A stretch of DNA of 22,147 bases from Ferroplasmaceae archaeon UBA567 (lineage in GTDB: Archaea; Thermoplasmatota; Thermoplasmata; Thermoplasmatales; Thermoplasmataceae): positions 1 to 22,147 of the forward strand of contig DAUP01000015.1 in the NCBI GenBank assembly GCA_002505185.1, given 5' to 3'. Positions 7,551-14,526 of this stretch are shown in pieces. The notes under the pieces are model-generated. The model was not told where the DNA came from. It did no database searches and worked only from the letters and a program-made list of their open reading frames with translations. The stretch's first letter is position 1. Each line of letters begins with the position of its first letter. The position numbers were made by a program, and so were the translations under genes.

Positions 7551-7624
7551 GCTCCGGTGGTGTAGCCAGGCCAAGCATTAGGGACTCTCAATCCCCCGAC
7601 TCGGGTCCAAATCCCGGCCGGAGC
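7551..7624 (+). tRNA. tRNA-Glu (anticodon CTC)
   Basis: A complete cloverleaf can be drawn. The acceptor arm GCTCCGG pairs with CCGGAGC, with discriminator A at 7625. The D arm GTGT/GCAT contains the GG pair. The anticodon loop CTCTCAA gives anticodon CTC, which reads GAG as glutamate. The T arm is TCGGG/CCCGG. The CCA end is not encoded. There is no intron. The T loop reads TCCAAAT, so position 55, nearly always T, is C here. The anticodon stem has one A-C mismatch at its outer end. A run of four T follows the gene and may end transcription. Confidence 0.93.
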
Positions 7625-7625
7625 A

Positions 7626-7937
7626 TTTTGATAAAGGTTTAATGTGAGTAATGATGATTTTAGGTCCAGTAAAAATTTTTAGCTAGAATTTAAAACATGC
7701 TAAGAAAAAAATTTTTTAATACAGAGGCATATGAACAAGAGTTACAATTGATTTTTACCATGTAAATATCTATGATTCTAATGTAAAAAATGCTTGGAGC
7801 CTCATATTCTTTGACTGGAGGAATTTTAAAGTGGCTGGTCATGTGTATGCCACACTCACAAAATGCCCTTAAATCAATTATAAATTCATGATAAATAGAA
7901 ATAAATTTTAAATATATAATTTGAATACATATTATAT
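7626..7937. other. Gene-free stretch between tRNA-Glu and the accessory operon
   Basis: 312 AT-rich bases. The first 60 may hold the tRNA terminator (T run at 7626-7629). On the minus strand, about 7690-7880 stays open and encodes a segment with two CXXC-like pairs (CECG and CNSC), but it has no plausible start of its own and its longer reading runs into the promoter and start of the next gene. It could be a decayed gene fragment. The last 31 bases hold the TATA box of the operon. Confidence 0.4.
7907..7920 (+). promoter_or_regulatory. TATA box of the three-gene accessory operon
   Basis: TTTAAATATATAAT is centred about 25 bases before ATG 7938, so the operon mRNA is probably leaderless. No other TATA-like box with suitable spacing is seen before the second or third gene, which overlap their neighbours. 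Confidence 0.55.
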
Positions 7938-8435
7938 ATGGAAAATGAAATTTATGAATATATAGATGAATTATCTGATGCAGAGAAAATATCATTATTA
8001 CTTATTGGGGAAACTAGCAAAATTAAATCAACAAGATTGCAAAAACTTGCGTTAATTGTTCACTCATTAAAGAAAGGAAAAATTGAGATCGAGCATGGAG
8101 CATATTTATTTGGGGGATTCTCTGATGATGTGGAAGAAGGAGTAGAGTCGCTAAGATCGGAGGGATATTTAGAATATAAAAATAACGAGGGTTATTCACT
8201 AACTAAGGATGGAAAGAAGATTTTTGAAGCCTTAGAAAAAAAAGATAGTGAAATATGCACAATAACACAGCAAGTAGTTAAAATGTTTAATAACTTATCA
8301 GATAGACAGGTAACCGCAATTACATATAAATTATTCCCTGAATTAACAACAAATTCTATAATTAAAGAAGAAATGAACCGCGTTGGAGATAACATAAAGA
8401 TCGAACAATTCAACTTGAAAAATCTCAAAAAGTGA
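7938..8435 (+). CDS. Winged-helix-like protein, first gene of the accessory operon
   Basis: 165-residue soluble protein. Residues about 25-95 read as a helical winged-helix-type domain: RLQKLALIVHSLKKGK, then YLFGGFSDDVEEGVESLRSEGYL, then GYSLTKDGKKIFEAL. That order (K-L-Q-K-L, an F/Y-G-x-F/Y-S block, then an E-G-Y-L and a T-x-x-G-x-x block) is like the YwgA/Panacea type of helix-turn-helix proteins, but I recognise it only at the level of fold. The C-terminal 60 residues are helical with no motif. Its last four bases are GTGA, shared with the start of the next gene, so translation is coupled. As the first gene beyond a tRNA and a DNA-binding-like protein, it may regulate the operon or sense a partner. 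Confidence 0.6.
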   Translation: MENEIYEYIDELSDAEKISLLLIGETSKIKSTRLQKLALIVHSLKKGKIEIEHGAYLFGGFSDDVEEGVESLRSEGYLEYKNNEGYSLTKDGKKIFEALEKKDSEICTITQQVVKMFNNLSDRQVTAITYKLFPELTTNSIIKEEMNRVGDNIKIEQFNLKNLKK

Positions 8436-8731
8436 ATTCAGTGACAAATAGTAAAAAGGATAAATATAATGTAACTTTTAATAAAAAGGGAATTGGTTTA
8501 GAGTTCGACCGGCAGATTGCAACAGAAGTAACTAAATTACAACCTAATGAATTTAAAATTATCCTACATATAGATGGAAAAGGACAGACAATGATAAGAA
8601 TGTCGTCGAATGGGACTGTTACGACGATAACGCAAAGGGTTGAGAAAGATGGATTATTCAGAAAAAGCATAAAATCTGAAATCATAGAATTAAGAGACGA
8701 TGGGGTGTATAAAGATGGCAGGAAAATATGA
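8432..8731 (+). CDS. Small unknown protein, second gene of the accessory operon
   Basis: 99-residue protein starting with GTG at 8432 that overlaps the TGA of the gene before it (GTGA). No ATG start is available in the early part of the frame, which stays open without interruption. The product is basic and strand-rich with alternating hydrophobic residues (KIILHIDGKG, TVTTITQRV) and no cysteine pairs, membrane segment or known motif. It may be a beta-barrel or oligomerising accessory subunit; nothing in the sequence gives its biochemical role. It is translated with the third gene, which it overlaps by 17 bases. Confidence 0.6.
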   Translation: MNSVTNSKKDKYNVTFNKKGIGLEFDRQIATEVTKLQPNEFKIILHIDGKGQTMIRMSSNGTVTTITQRVEKDGLFRKSIKSEIIELRDDGVYKDGRKI

Positions 8732-9884
8732 AATTAAAAATGTAAAAATGAGTGATGATTACGCATTTTTACGAATACCGGAGATACGAGCGGAAACATC
8801 CAGTTTAAATGTATTATCAAGATCGGTTAGTAAAAAAATGAGCCATAAATTTATAAAAACGTTATATCTAGATTCCGTTGAGAAATCTTTTTATGAAGTA
8901 TTTATTAGAACGGATTTAGAAAATCTAAGGAAGATAGACAGTGATAAAGATGAACAGGAACGATTTATCAATAAGAGATTTCCACCAGAAATAGCTGCAA
9001 ATAATTTTATAAATGGGCGCTTGTTACCTATTATATTTTTGATGATAGATATAAACCCCGGCGATCAAATAAGTGAAAAGGATCTTGATTATATTAATGA
9101 TATACTAACATGGCCAGCAAATATAATATATACAACTCCATTACTAAATTTTAATGATAGCATATCACGTGAAAAAAGACTAATATTCTATGAAGATTTT
9201 ATTTCAAGGTTATTGGAAAATAAAAATACATTGTCTAATAATATACGAGTTGGTATATCGATTCCTACTCTTTATAGAGGTAGGCAGATTCCAGATGCTT
9301 TTAAACTATATGACACTGAAAATAATGAACCTGCATTTGTTACCATCGACTTTGAGCGAAATAGAATTACATCATCGAAAATGATTGGAGTTGTTAATAA
9401 TATTCATCGTTATTTTAAAAGATTAAACAGTGAAAAATATGCTATATACGGATTTAATGTAAAACCATTTAAAAGGGGTGGCGATTATGCTGTAGCCGAA
9501 GATATGGGGTGTTTTATTTCTGGGATAAACGCCATAGGAGATACATATAAACTTAATAATAACAATAGAATATTTATACCGGCACCAAAAGAAATGGCAG
9601 ATCTACCAAAAATTTTTGATAATGATGATTATAAATATTTAAAATTAGTGGATAAAGATGTACAGAACAAATTTATTTCGTGGTATGAAAAGAGTTATGG
9701 GGCTCAGTTCGATAATACACGACTCAAGAAGTATGCAAGATATACATCTTTATACAACACAATTAGTGTAGGCAGAGAAGCAAATGATATATCACAGATG
9801 TTAAAGAGCAATGAAAATAAAGAACTAAAGAAAAGACTGTCCAATAAAGACATTACAAAAATTACTTGGGAACTATTTAAATAA
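8715..9884 (+). CDS. Unknown alpha/beta protein, third gene of the accessory operon
   Basis: 389-residue soluble protein. Start chosen at ATG 8715 rather than 8700 because GGTG at 8704-8707 lies 7 bases before it; the gene overlaps the previous one by 17 bases. The middle of the protein has regularly spaced predicted strands, each followed by a helix: LLPIIFLMIDI, ANIIYTTPLL, RVGISIPTL, PAFVTIDFERNR, YAIYGFNVKP and CFISGINAIGD. This pattern, with acidic residues at strand ends (MIDINPGD, TIDFERN, VAEDMG), suggests a TIM-barrel-like enzyme, perhaps of the tRNA-guanine-transglycosylase kind, but no diagnostic motif or zinc site is present. The family is not recognised. Its AT-rich composition differs from the core genes. 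Confidence 0.6.
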   Translation: MAGKYEIKNVKMSDDYAFLRIPEIRAETSSLNVLSRSVSKKMSHKFIKTLYLDSVEKSFYEVFIRTDLENLRKIDSDKDEQERFINKRFPPEIAANNFINGRLLPIIFLMIDINPGDQISEKDLDYINDILTWPANIIYTTPLLNFNDSISREKRLIFYEDFISRLLENKNTLSNNIRVGISIPTLYRGRQIPDAFKLYDTENNEPAFVTIDFERNRITSSKMIGVVNNIHRYFKRLNSEKYAIYGFNVKPFKRGGDYAVAEDMGCFISGINAIGDTYKLNNNNRIFIPAPKEMADLPKIFDNDDYKYLKLVDKDVQNKFISWYEKSYGAQFDNTRLKKYARYTSLYNTISVGREANDISQMLKSNENKELKKRLSNKDITKITWELFK

Positions 9885-9980
9885 CTTTTTACTAATTGGT
9901 CAGTTGCATAACCTCTCCTGTGTTATCCCCCTTATATTATAATTTCATCAATTATTATTTTTATAATTATCAAACCTGAT
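9885..9980. other. Spacer with possible end of a DDE insertion sequence
   Basis: AT-rich bases between the accessory operon and the transposase relic. A T run at about 9886-9891 may end the operon transcript. GGTCAGTTGCATAACC at about 9899-9914 could be a terminal repeat of the element whose transposase tail follows, but its partner end is not in the window, so this cannot be tested here. Confidence 0.3.
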
Positions 9981-10187
9981 TTATGATATTCTTAACCCTC
10001 CATATGCAAGAATTTTACCATAATTCTTTATGTCATCATATAGCCAGAATCTTTGGCATCCTTCACATTCAAGTGTTTCAGGTTTCCTTGATTTTAATCT
10101 TTTACTATACTTCCTCTTCACAGATGAATTGATTTCCCCTGTTCCATTCCATCTCATTCCATAGTTCTTTGATTCTGCCCTTAAGCT
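9981..10187 (-). pseudogene. DDE transposase C-terminal fragment
   Basis: Minus-strand frame of 68 codons with a stop at 9981-9983. It reads KNYGMRWNGTGEINSSVKRK and then a C-X2-C followed by QRFWLYDDIKNYG, the kind of tail seen in archaeal DDE (IS4/IS5-like) transposases after the last acidic residue. The 5' part of the gene, with the catalytic D and E residues, is missing: the frame stops at about 10187, exactly where the IS110-type relic begins on the other strand. It is therefore a dead remnant. The family placement comes from motif likeness only. Confidence 0.6.
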
Positions 10188-10478
10188 TTAATCATACGGC
10201 GACAAGGCACCCCAAATATCGGGGTCTCGAAGATAGGCAATTCCTATCTACCAAATTCTTTTTATGGAAGCGCCAGATTCCTTGTTAAACATAAGAACGA
10301 GGAATTCCTAAAGATATATGAGAGGGAGATAGAAAATGGAAAGAAGAAACAGGCGTACATAGTTGTTGCCAGACGTCTGTTTTACCATGTATATTCAATG
10401 ATGAAAAACGAAAAACCCCCCAGGGTCAGATTACCTAACGGGGAAGGGGAAGATGAGGGCGCGTCCACCGGATCATGA
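10185..10478 (+). pseudogene. IS110-family transposase C-terminal fragment
   Basis: Plus-strand frame open from a stop at 10182-10184 to TGA at 10476-10478 and encoding about 97 residues. GVSKIGNSYL, then FYGSARFLVKHKNEEFLKIY, then KKQAYIVVARRLFYHVYSMM match the C-terminal serine-side domain of IS110/IS1111 (DEDD) transposases. The N-terminal DEDD domain and the start codon are absent, so the gene is truncated and inactive. The left edge coincides with the DDE transposase fragment, so two unrelated insertion-sequence tails are joined tail-away at this point. No full copy is present in the window. Confidence 0.72.
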
Positions 10479-10652
10479 GAAATCTTAGTAATAGGTTCTT
10501 GCAAAATCGTCCGTACAGTGGGGAATGAAGGGGAAAACTAAGGAAAAGTGAGAACCCCCGATGCTTTATAGCTGAGGAGAGTATGTCAGCAATATGAAAG
10601 TCTGATAACTGAAAATAGTAATTATTATATTCTTTTCAAGCATAAATCCAAT
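10479..10652. other. Non-coding sequence downstream of the IS110 relic
   Basis: About 175 bases, GC-richer in its first half than its flanks (GTCCGTACAGTGGGGAATGA, then a run of C), with no reading frame of note. It may be leftover non-coding end sequence of the IS110-type element. The last 35 bases hold the promoter of the universal stress protein gene. Confidence 0.35.
10618..10631 (+). promoter_or_regulatory. TATA box of the universal stress protein gene
   Basis: TAATTATTATATTC is centred about 27 bases before ATG 10653, a leaderless spacing. No Shine-Dalgarno site precedes the ATG. Confidence 0.45.
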
Positions 10653-11462
10653 ATGTTTGAATCCTCGAGGTCGTACTTCCTGAGAACCGACCGCATAATA
10701 GTTCCAATGTTTAAAGGCACTAATTCCAGTAAGGTTTTGAAGATATCCTATGATATGGCACGAGAATATGGTTCTGAAATAACGGCAATCACAATCAGGG
10801 AAAAAACAGAGAGCATAGATGTTCAGGGGCGCCTTAGCCTTGTCACTGCAGCTTATAACGAAGGAAAAAAGGCAGGTATAAAAGTAATTCCCAAAATCCA
10901 GACATTTGACAATGCAAGGGAGGGGATTATTATGGAAACCAAAGGGCATTATTACGATATTTTATTTCTCTCCACAAGGAAAAGGTCTATGCTTTCAAGC
11001 TCAATTTTCGGAAATATAGGAGATTACGTATTGAAGAATTCTTCCATACCTCTGGCGATACTGAGCTCAGGCGATAAGGAATATCCCTATAGCAGTATCC
11101 TATTGCCACTTGCAGAATCTATTAATACCCGTGCAGCGGTTTATTTTGCTCTACAGCTTGCAAAACTTCACAAATCACAGGTAACAATACTGGATTTGAG
11201 AAAATACGATAAAAATCCCGCTCATGGGTTCAAGACCTTAATGGATAATACTGCCATTCTTTCCGGGAGTATGGCAGATATAAGAATTGTACGATCGGGC
11301 GATTCCACCGGGATAAAGGAGGAGATTGGAAATTATATTAAATCAGACAACCCGGATTGCATTATAGTGGGAATCACGAAATCGGAGAAATACAGAATCA
11401 TTTCAGATATCAAATTTATAATAAAGGAACCTGGGATAGATACAATACTGGTTAAAAAGTAG
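10653..11462 (+). CDS. Tandem universal stress protein
   Basis: 269-residue cytoplasmic protein made of two UspA-like domains, about residues 12-140 and 145-269. Each has the Rossmann-like order: an N-terminal strand (RIIVPMF; SSILLPL), a helix, a strand with an acidic residue, and a C-terminal GD/GNIGDYVLKN-type helix before a final strand (PLAILSS; DTILVKK). The ATP-binding G-2X-G-9X-G(S/T) motif is only partly kept in the first domain and is not evident in the second, so nucleotide binding is doubtful. The role is probably in stress response or as a soluble domain partner of a transporter. It is transcribed from its own TATA box; the aldolase gene 39 bases downstream has its own as well. 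Confidence 0.78.
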   Translation: MFESSRSYFLRTDRIIVPMFKGTNSSKVLKISYDMAREYGSEITAITIREKTESIDVQGRLSLVTAAYNEGKKAGIKVIPKIQTFDNAREGIIMETKGHYYDILFLSTRKRSMLSSSIFGNIGDYVLKNSSIPLAILSSGDKEYPYSSILLPLAESINTRAAVYFALQLAKLHKSQVTILDLRKYDKNPAHGFKTLMDNTAILSGSMADIRIVRSGDSTGIKEEIGNYIKSDNPDCIIVGITKSEKYRIISDIKFIIKEPGIDTILVKK

Positions 11463-11472
11463 GACAAAAAAA

Positions 11473-11481
11473 TATTTTATA
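11473..11481 (+). promoter_or_regulatory. TATA box of the class II aldolase gene
   Basis: TATTTTATA is centred about 25 bases before ATG 11502, in the 39-base gap after the stress-protein gene. The aldolase is therefore probably transcribed on its own and translated leaderless. Confidence 0.5.
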
Positions 11482-11501
11482 GGGAATGGCAATTAATAAA
11501 A

Positions 11502-12158
11502 ATGCTTTATGAGAAAGAACGTAATATTGTTTTAAATGCCTGCAGGGAAATGTTAAAGAGTAACCTCACAGTTGGATCATGGGGCAACATAAGCCTGAGA
11601 ACTGAAGATGGAAATGTGGTCATAACCCCCAGTGGTACGAATTATTCAAAGAGTTTGCCAGAGGACATGGTTATCACCGATATTGAAGGAACAATTATAG
11701 ATGGAAAGATGAAACCTTCCAGTGAGCGGTTAATGCACTATAAAATATACAAAAACAGGCATGATGTTATGGCCATAGTTCATACCCATTCGATATACTC
11801 TTCAGTACTGTCAGTTACTGATGACCGGATTCCGCCTATAACCGAGGATACTGCAATGCTTCTTGGCGATGGTGTAAATGTATCCAAATATGCCCTTACG
11901 GGCACCATAGAACTGGCAGACTACGTTGTTGAAGGTCTCGGTTCAAATAATGCAACGATAATGAAAAATCATGGTGCTGTATCAGTTGGAACCGATATGG
12001 AACGGGCAATAGTCACATCCCAGGTACTGGAAAAATCTGCAAGTATCTTTATTACGGCCAAAATGCTTGGTAAGGTCAATATATTGCCTCCAGAGGATGT
12101 GGCAAAGTTGAGAGGACTATCAGAAAATTATCTGAAACAGTGGAAAAACTGGAAATAA
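11502..12158 (+). CDS. fucA: Class II aldolase, L-fuculose-phosphate aldolase type
   Basis: Zinc-dependent aldolase that cleaves a sugar phosphate to dihydroxyacetone phosphate and an aldehyde, or the reverse. Residues match the E. coli FucA layout: GNIS at 28-31, TPSG at 42-45, catalytic E75 in SSE, zinc ligands H94 and H96 (HTH) and H157 in KNHGAVSVG. The 218-residue length is normal for the family. Substrate is uncertain: archaeal FucA-like enzymes act on fuculose phosphate and related sugars, and ribulose-phosphate epimerases or MtnB dehydratases share the fold. The stop codon directly abuts the stop of the convergent Elp3 gene. The symbol is a best family guess. Confidence 0.82.
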   Translation: MLYEKERNIVLNACREMLKSNLTVGSWGNISLRTEDGNVVITPSGTNYSKSLPEDMVITDIEGTIIDGKMKPSSERLMHYKIYKNRHDVMAIVHTHSIYSSVLSVTDDRIPPITEDTAMLLGDGVNVSKYALTGTIELADYVVEGLGSNNATIMKNHGAVSVGTDMERAIVTSQVLEKSASIFITAKMLGKVNILPPEDVAKLRGLSENYLKQWKNWK

Positions 12159-13706
12159 TTATTTAAGTTCCCTGGCCATGTATGGCCCTAACCTTTCATA
12201 GCCATATTTCCTGAAATAATTTCTAACCCCTATCCCACTGATCACTACTATGCGTTTTTTTCCATACTCTTCCAGTGATATACGTTCCGCCTCATCCAGA
12301 AGCTTTTTGCCGAATCCGTGGTGTTGCCAGTTTTCTGCGGATTCGGCTCCTATTGGCACTATATTCCCCATAACCTTTATTTCCCTGATAATCGATGAAG
12401 ATAAAACCTCCTTTCTGTGTGCCATGTCTGATGGCATCCTGAGCCTTAGGTATCCTATAATATCATTTTTTGAATTTTCAAATGAGAGGAATATTTCGTC
12501 GCCTCCTGAAGCCCTGTAATTTCTTCTGATAAGGTTATAGTCATTTCCGTATGAATCCTTTACTATTCCAACTTCCCTGCTTCTTATTTCCATGGTTTTT
12601 ATGCCCATGTTTTCCATTTCAATGTCTACAAGGTTATGCAGGTCGCTTCTCTTCACGCCCGCTTCGATGAAATTTACAGGTATGTCTCTCTGCATTCTCA
12701 TGACCCTTACCCACGGTGGCATATTCTTCATAAAGTATGTGACCATTCTCACAACTTTTTTAGTGTCATAGGGAATATATTTTCCCTCCTTCCAGTACGT
12801 ATAAAGGGCAGTATTTTTTACTACCAGTGTAGGATATATTTTTAGCATGTCAGGCTTGAATCTGTTATCGGACATCGTCATGTCAAAGCTTCTAATGTCT
12901 TCACGATAGGACGAACCATACATTCCCGGCATCAGGTGGTATAAAATCTTAAATCCAGCATCCCTTGCCATTTGAGTTGATCTTACTATCTCTTCTATGC
13001 CATGTCCTCTTCTGTTCAGGCGCAGTATACTGTCATTTAGTACCTGTATTCCCAGTTCAACCTTGGTGGTTCCATAGGATAGTGCCTCATCTATTTCCCT
13101 TTCATTAAACCAGTCAGGTTTAGTTTCAATTGTCATGCCTATGCAGCGCCTTTTTGAAAATTCATTTTCCAGTATAGCCTCATTCAAGGTGGGTGATATT
13201 CTTTTGTTGATACCATCAATACATCCCTTAACGAATTCTTCCTGGTAATTCTGGGATCTTGCCGTGAATGTGCCACCCATGATTATTAGATCAACTTTGC
13301 TTGTGTCATGGCCTATCGTCTCCAGCTGTTTTAACCTGCTAAATGTGATATTATACGAATCATAATAATTGTTTTTCCCCCTGAGTGCAGAGGGCTCATA
13401 TCCAGTATATGACTGAGGGGAACTGCTGTCAACACCTCCGGGGCAGAAAATGCATTTTCCATGTGGACACGCTTCAGGTGATGTCATAGCGGCAACAACA
13501 GCCACGCCAGAAACCGTTCTAGTTGGTTTTTTTCTTAACAATTGGACAAACTTTCTGTTATCACTATAATTCAGTATTTCAACGTCGCTGGGAACTACAT
13601 CAAGATTGAATTTTTTGGACAGTAACAGTTTCTCCTTCTGAAGTTGCTCCTTATCCCTTATTTTTCCATTAGCTATTTCAGAAGTTATTTCTTCATAAAA
13701 GTCCAT
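12159..13706 (-). CDS. elp3: Elp3-type tRNA U34 carboxymethyltransferase (radical SAM plus GNAT)
   Basis: Catalytic protein that builds 5-carboxymethyluridine-type modifications on wobble uridines of tRNA, using SAM and acetyl-CoA. The 515-residue product has a radical SAM part with the iron-sulfur cysteines C80, C85 and C88 (ACPHGKCIFCPGG), the Elp3 core (ETKPDWFNEREIDEAL; GTTKVELGIQVL), and a C-terminal GNAT acetyltransferase domain from about 395 with HHGFGKKLL near 474. Archaeal Elp3 acts without the other Elongator subunits. It has its own TATA-like box laid over the stop of the upstream membrane-protein gene (plus-strand 13728-13737), giving a leaderless start. Function is known from the family; motifs are intact. 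Confidence 0.95.
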   Translation of the reverse strand: MDFYEEITSEIANGKIRDKEQLQKEKLLLSKKFNLDVVPSDVEILNYSDNRKFVQLLRKKPTRTVSGVAVVAAMTSPEACPHGKCIFCPGGVDSSSPQSYTGYEPSALRGKNNYYDSYNITFSRLKQLETIGHDTSKVDLIIMGGTFTARSQNYQEEFVKGCIDGINKRISPTLNEAILENEFSKRRCIGMTIETKPDWFNEREIDEALSYGTTKVELGIQVLNDSILRLNRRGHGIEEIVRSTQMARDAGFKILYHLMPGMYGSSYREDIRSFDMTMSDNRFKPDMLKIYPTLVVKNTALYTYWKEGKYIPYDTKKVVRMVTYFMKNMPPWVRVMRMQRDIPVNFIEAGVKRSDLHNLVDIEMENMGIKTMEIRSREVGIVKDSYGNDYNLIRRNYRASGGDEIFLSFENSKNDIIGYLRLRMPSDMAHRKEVLSSSIIREIKVMGNIVPIGAESAENWQHHGFGKKLLDEAERISLEEYGKKRIVVISGIGVRNYFRKYGYERLGPYMARELK

Positions 13707-13727
13707 GATAAATGATAATTGTATATG

Positions 13728-13737
13728 ATTATAAATT
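13728..13737 (-). promoter_or_regulatory. TATA box of elp3
   Basis: On the minus strand AATTTATAAT sits about 26 bases before the elp3 start codon at 13706 and spans the stop codon of the gene upstream. It indicates that elp3 has its own leaderless transcript besides any read-through. Confidence 0.5.
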
Positions 13738-14403
13738 TTTATTCATTCCGTTGTCTTCATCATTTTTATGCTCTTCTTGATACTTTCTGCGGCCCATTGA
13801 CCTAATTACAAATGAAAATGCTATGACAATTATTAATATAAGAAAATCGTAATTTGTAGGTATCCCAAGGGCGCCTGAAAATATTATTATAACTATAGCT
13901 ATCAGAAAAACCACATTTGACAAAATTGCATATATCCGTGGCATCCTGTAGGCATTTTGCCTCCTGCCAGTCTGTCCATTTGGTGTATTGTATGCTGACT
14001 TTACATATGGAGACATTACACTCATATACACAACAACAGGAACCTCATCATTCATATAGTCATAGGTGCCTGTAAGCACACCGGATCCAAAAGTAAGGGT
14101 TCCAATCTTCGAATCATCAGATTTGATTTCCATTTTTCTAGTATCATTGTCTACATAGGGTTTTGAGAGTGAATAAGTTCTTCCGTTATAACTCATTACA
14201 AGATTCCTTGAAAGAGTTCCCATGTCCATGGATCCCTGACTAATTTTATAACCTCCAGGTGCCTTGTCAATGTAAATGCTTTGAAGGCCAGTAGTGCCAC
14301 TTATTTCTATTGACTTTGCTCCCAGATTAGATGAGTTTGATTTTATTGTATATATTTCAGTGTCATCCTGGTATATTTTGCCATCCTTAAATGTATATTC
14401 CAC
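13729..14403 (-). CDS. Unknown membrane protein with N-terminal beta domain
   Basis: 224 residues beginning with GTG at 14403; no nearby ATG gives a comparable frame, so the start is uncertain. Residues about 1-150 are rich in short strands and turns (KIYQDDTEIYTI, SKPYVDNDTRKMEI, GTLTFGSGVLTGTY) with a layout like LURP-one or scramblase-like beta folds, though I cannot confirm it. Two hydrophobic helices follow at about 160-180 and 185-203, and a charged tail ends the protein, so the beta domain is probably cytoplasmic or membrane-apposed. It ends 22 bases before the elp3 start codon. No function can be given. Confidence 0.55.
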   Translation of the reverse strand: MEYTFKDGKIYQDDTEIYTIKSNSSNLGAKSIEISGTTGLQSIYIDKAPGGYKISQGSMDMGTLSRNLVMSYNGRTYSLSKPYVDNDTRKMEIKSDDSKIGTLTFGSGVLTGTYDYMNDEVPVVVYMSVMSPYVKSAYNTPNGQTGRRQNAYRMPRIYAILSNVVFLIAIVIIIFSGALGIPTNYDFLILIIVIAFSFVIRSMGRRKYQEEHKNDEDNGMNKNL

Positions 14404-14526
14404 GTGTATCTATCTAAATCCATTATATTATTTTTTCTATAATACTCTTTTTAACATTTGAATACTATAAGTTATCTGCAATGTTTTAAATGGCAATATT
14501 CATTATGGTAATTCCAATTACTGTAT

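Noticed and set aside
7584..7592. Possible attachment-site repeat of the tRNA end: CCCCCGA also occurs near 10554
   Set aside because: Only about seven bases match and the flanking bases differ, which is within chance. No direct repeat of the tRNA 3' end was found at the right edge of the island.
7648..7654. Box C-like ATGATGA after the tRNA, suggesting a C/D guide RNA
   Set aside because: No CTGA box D or D' follows at a suitable distance, so the guide RNA layout is not met.
10191..10240. Minus-strand reading of the IS110 region as a protein (RDPDIWGALSPYD)
   Set aside because: It is antisense to the conserved IS110-type frame and stops after a few codons, so it is a shadow.
10232..10250. 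Stem-loop AGATAGG-CAATT-CCTATCT
   Set aside because: It looks like an insertion-sequence end or terminator hairpin, but it lies inside the open IS110-type transposase frame, where it encodes part of the conserved IGNSYL region. It is most simply coding sequence.
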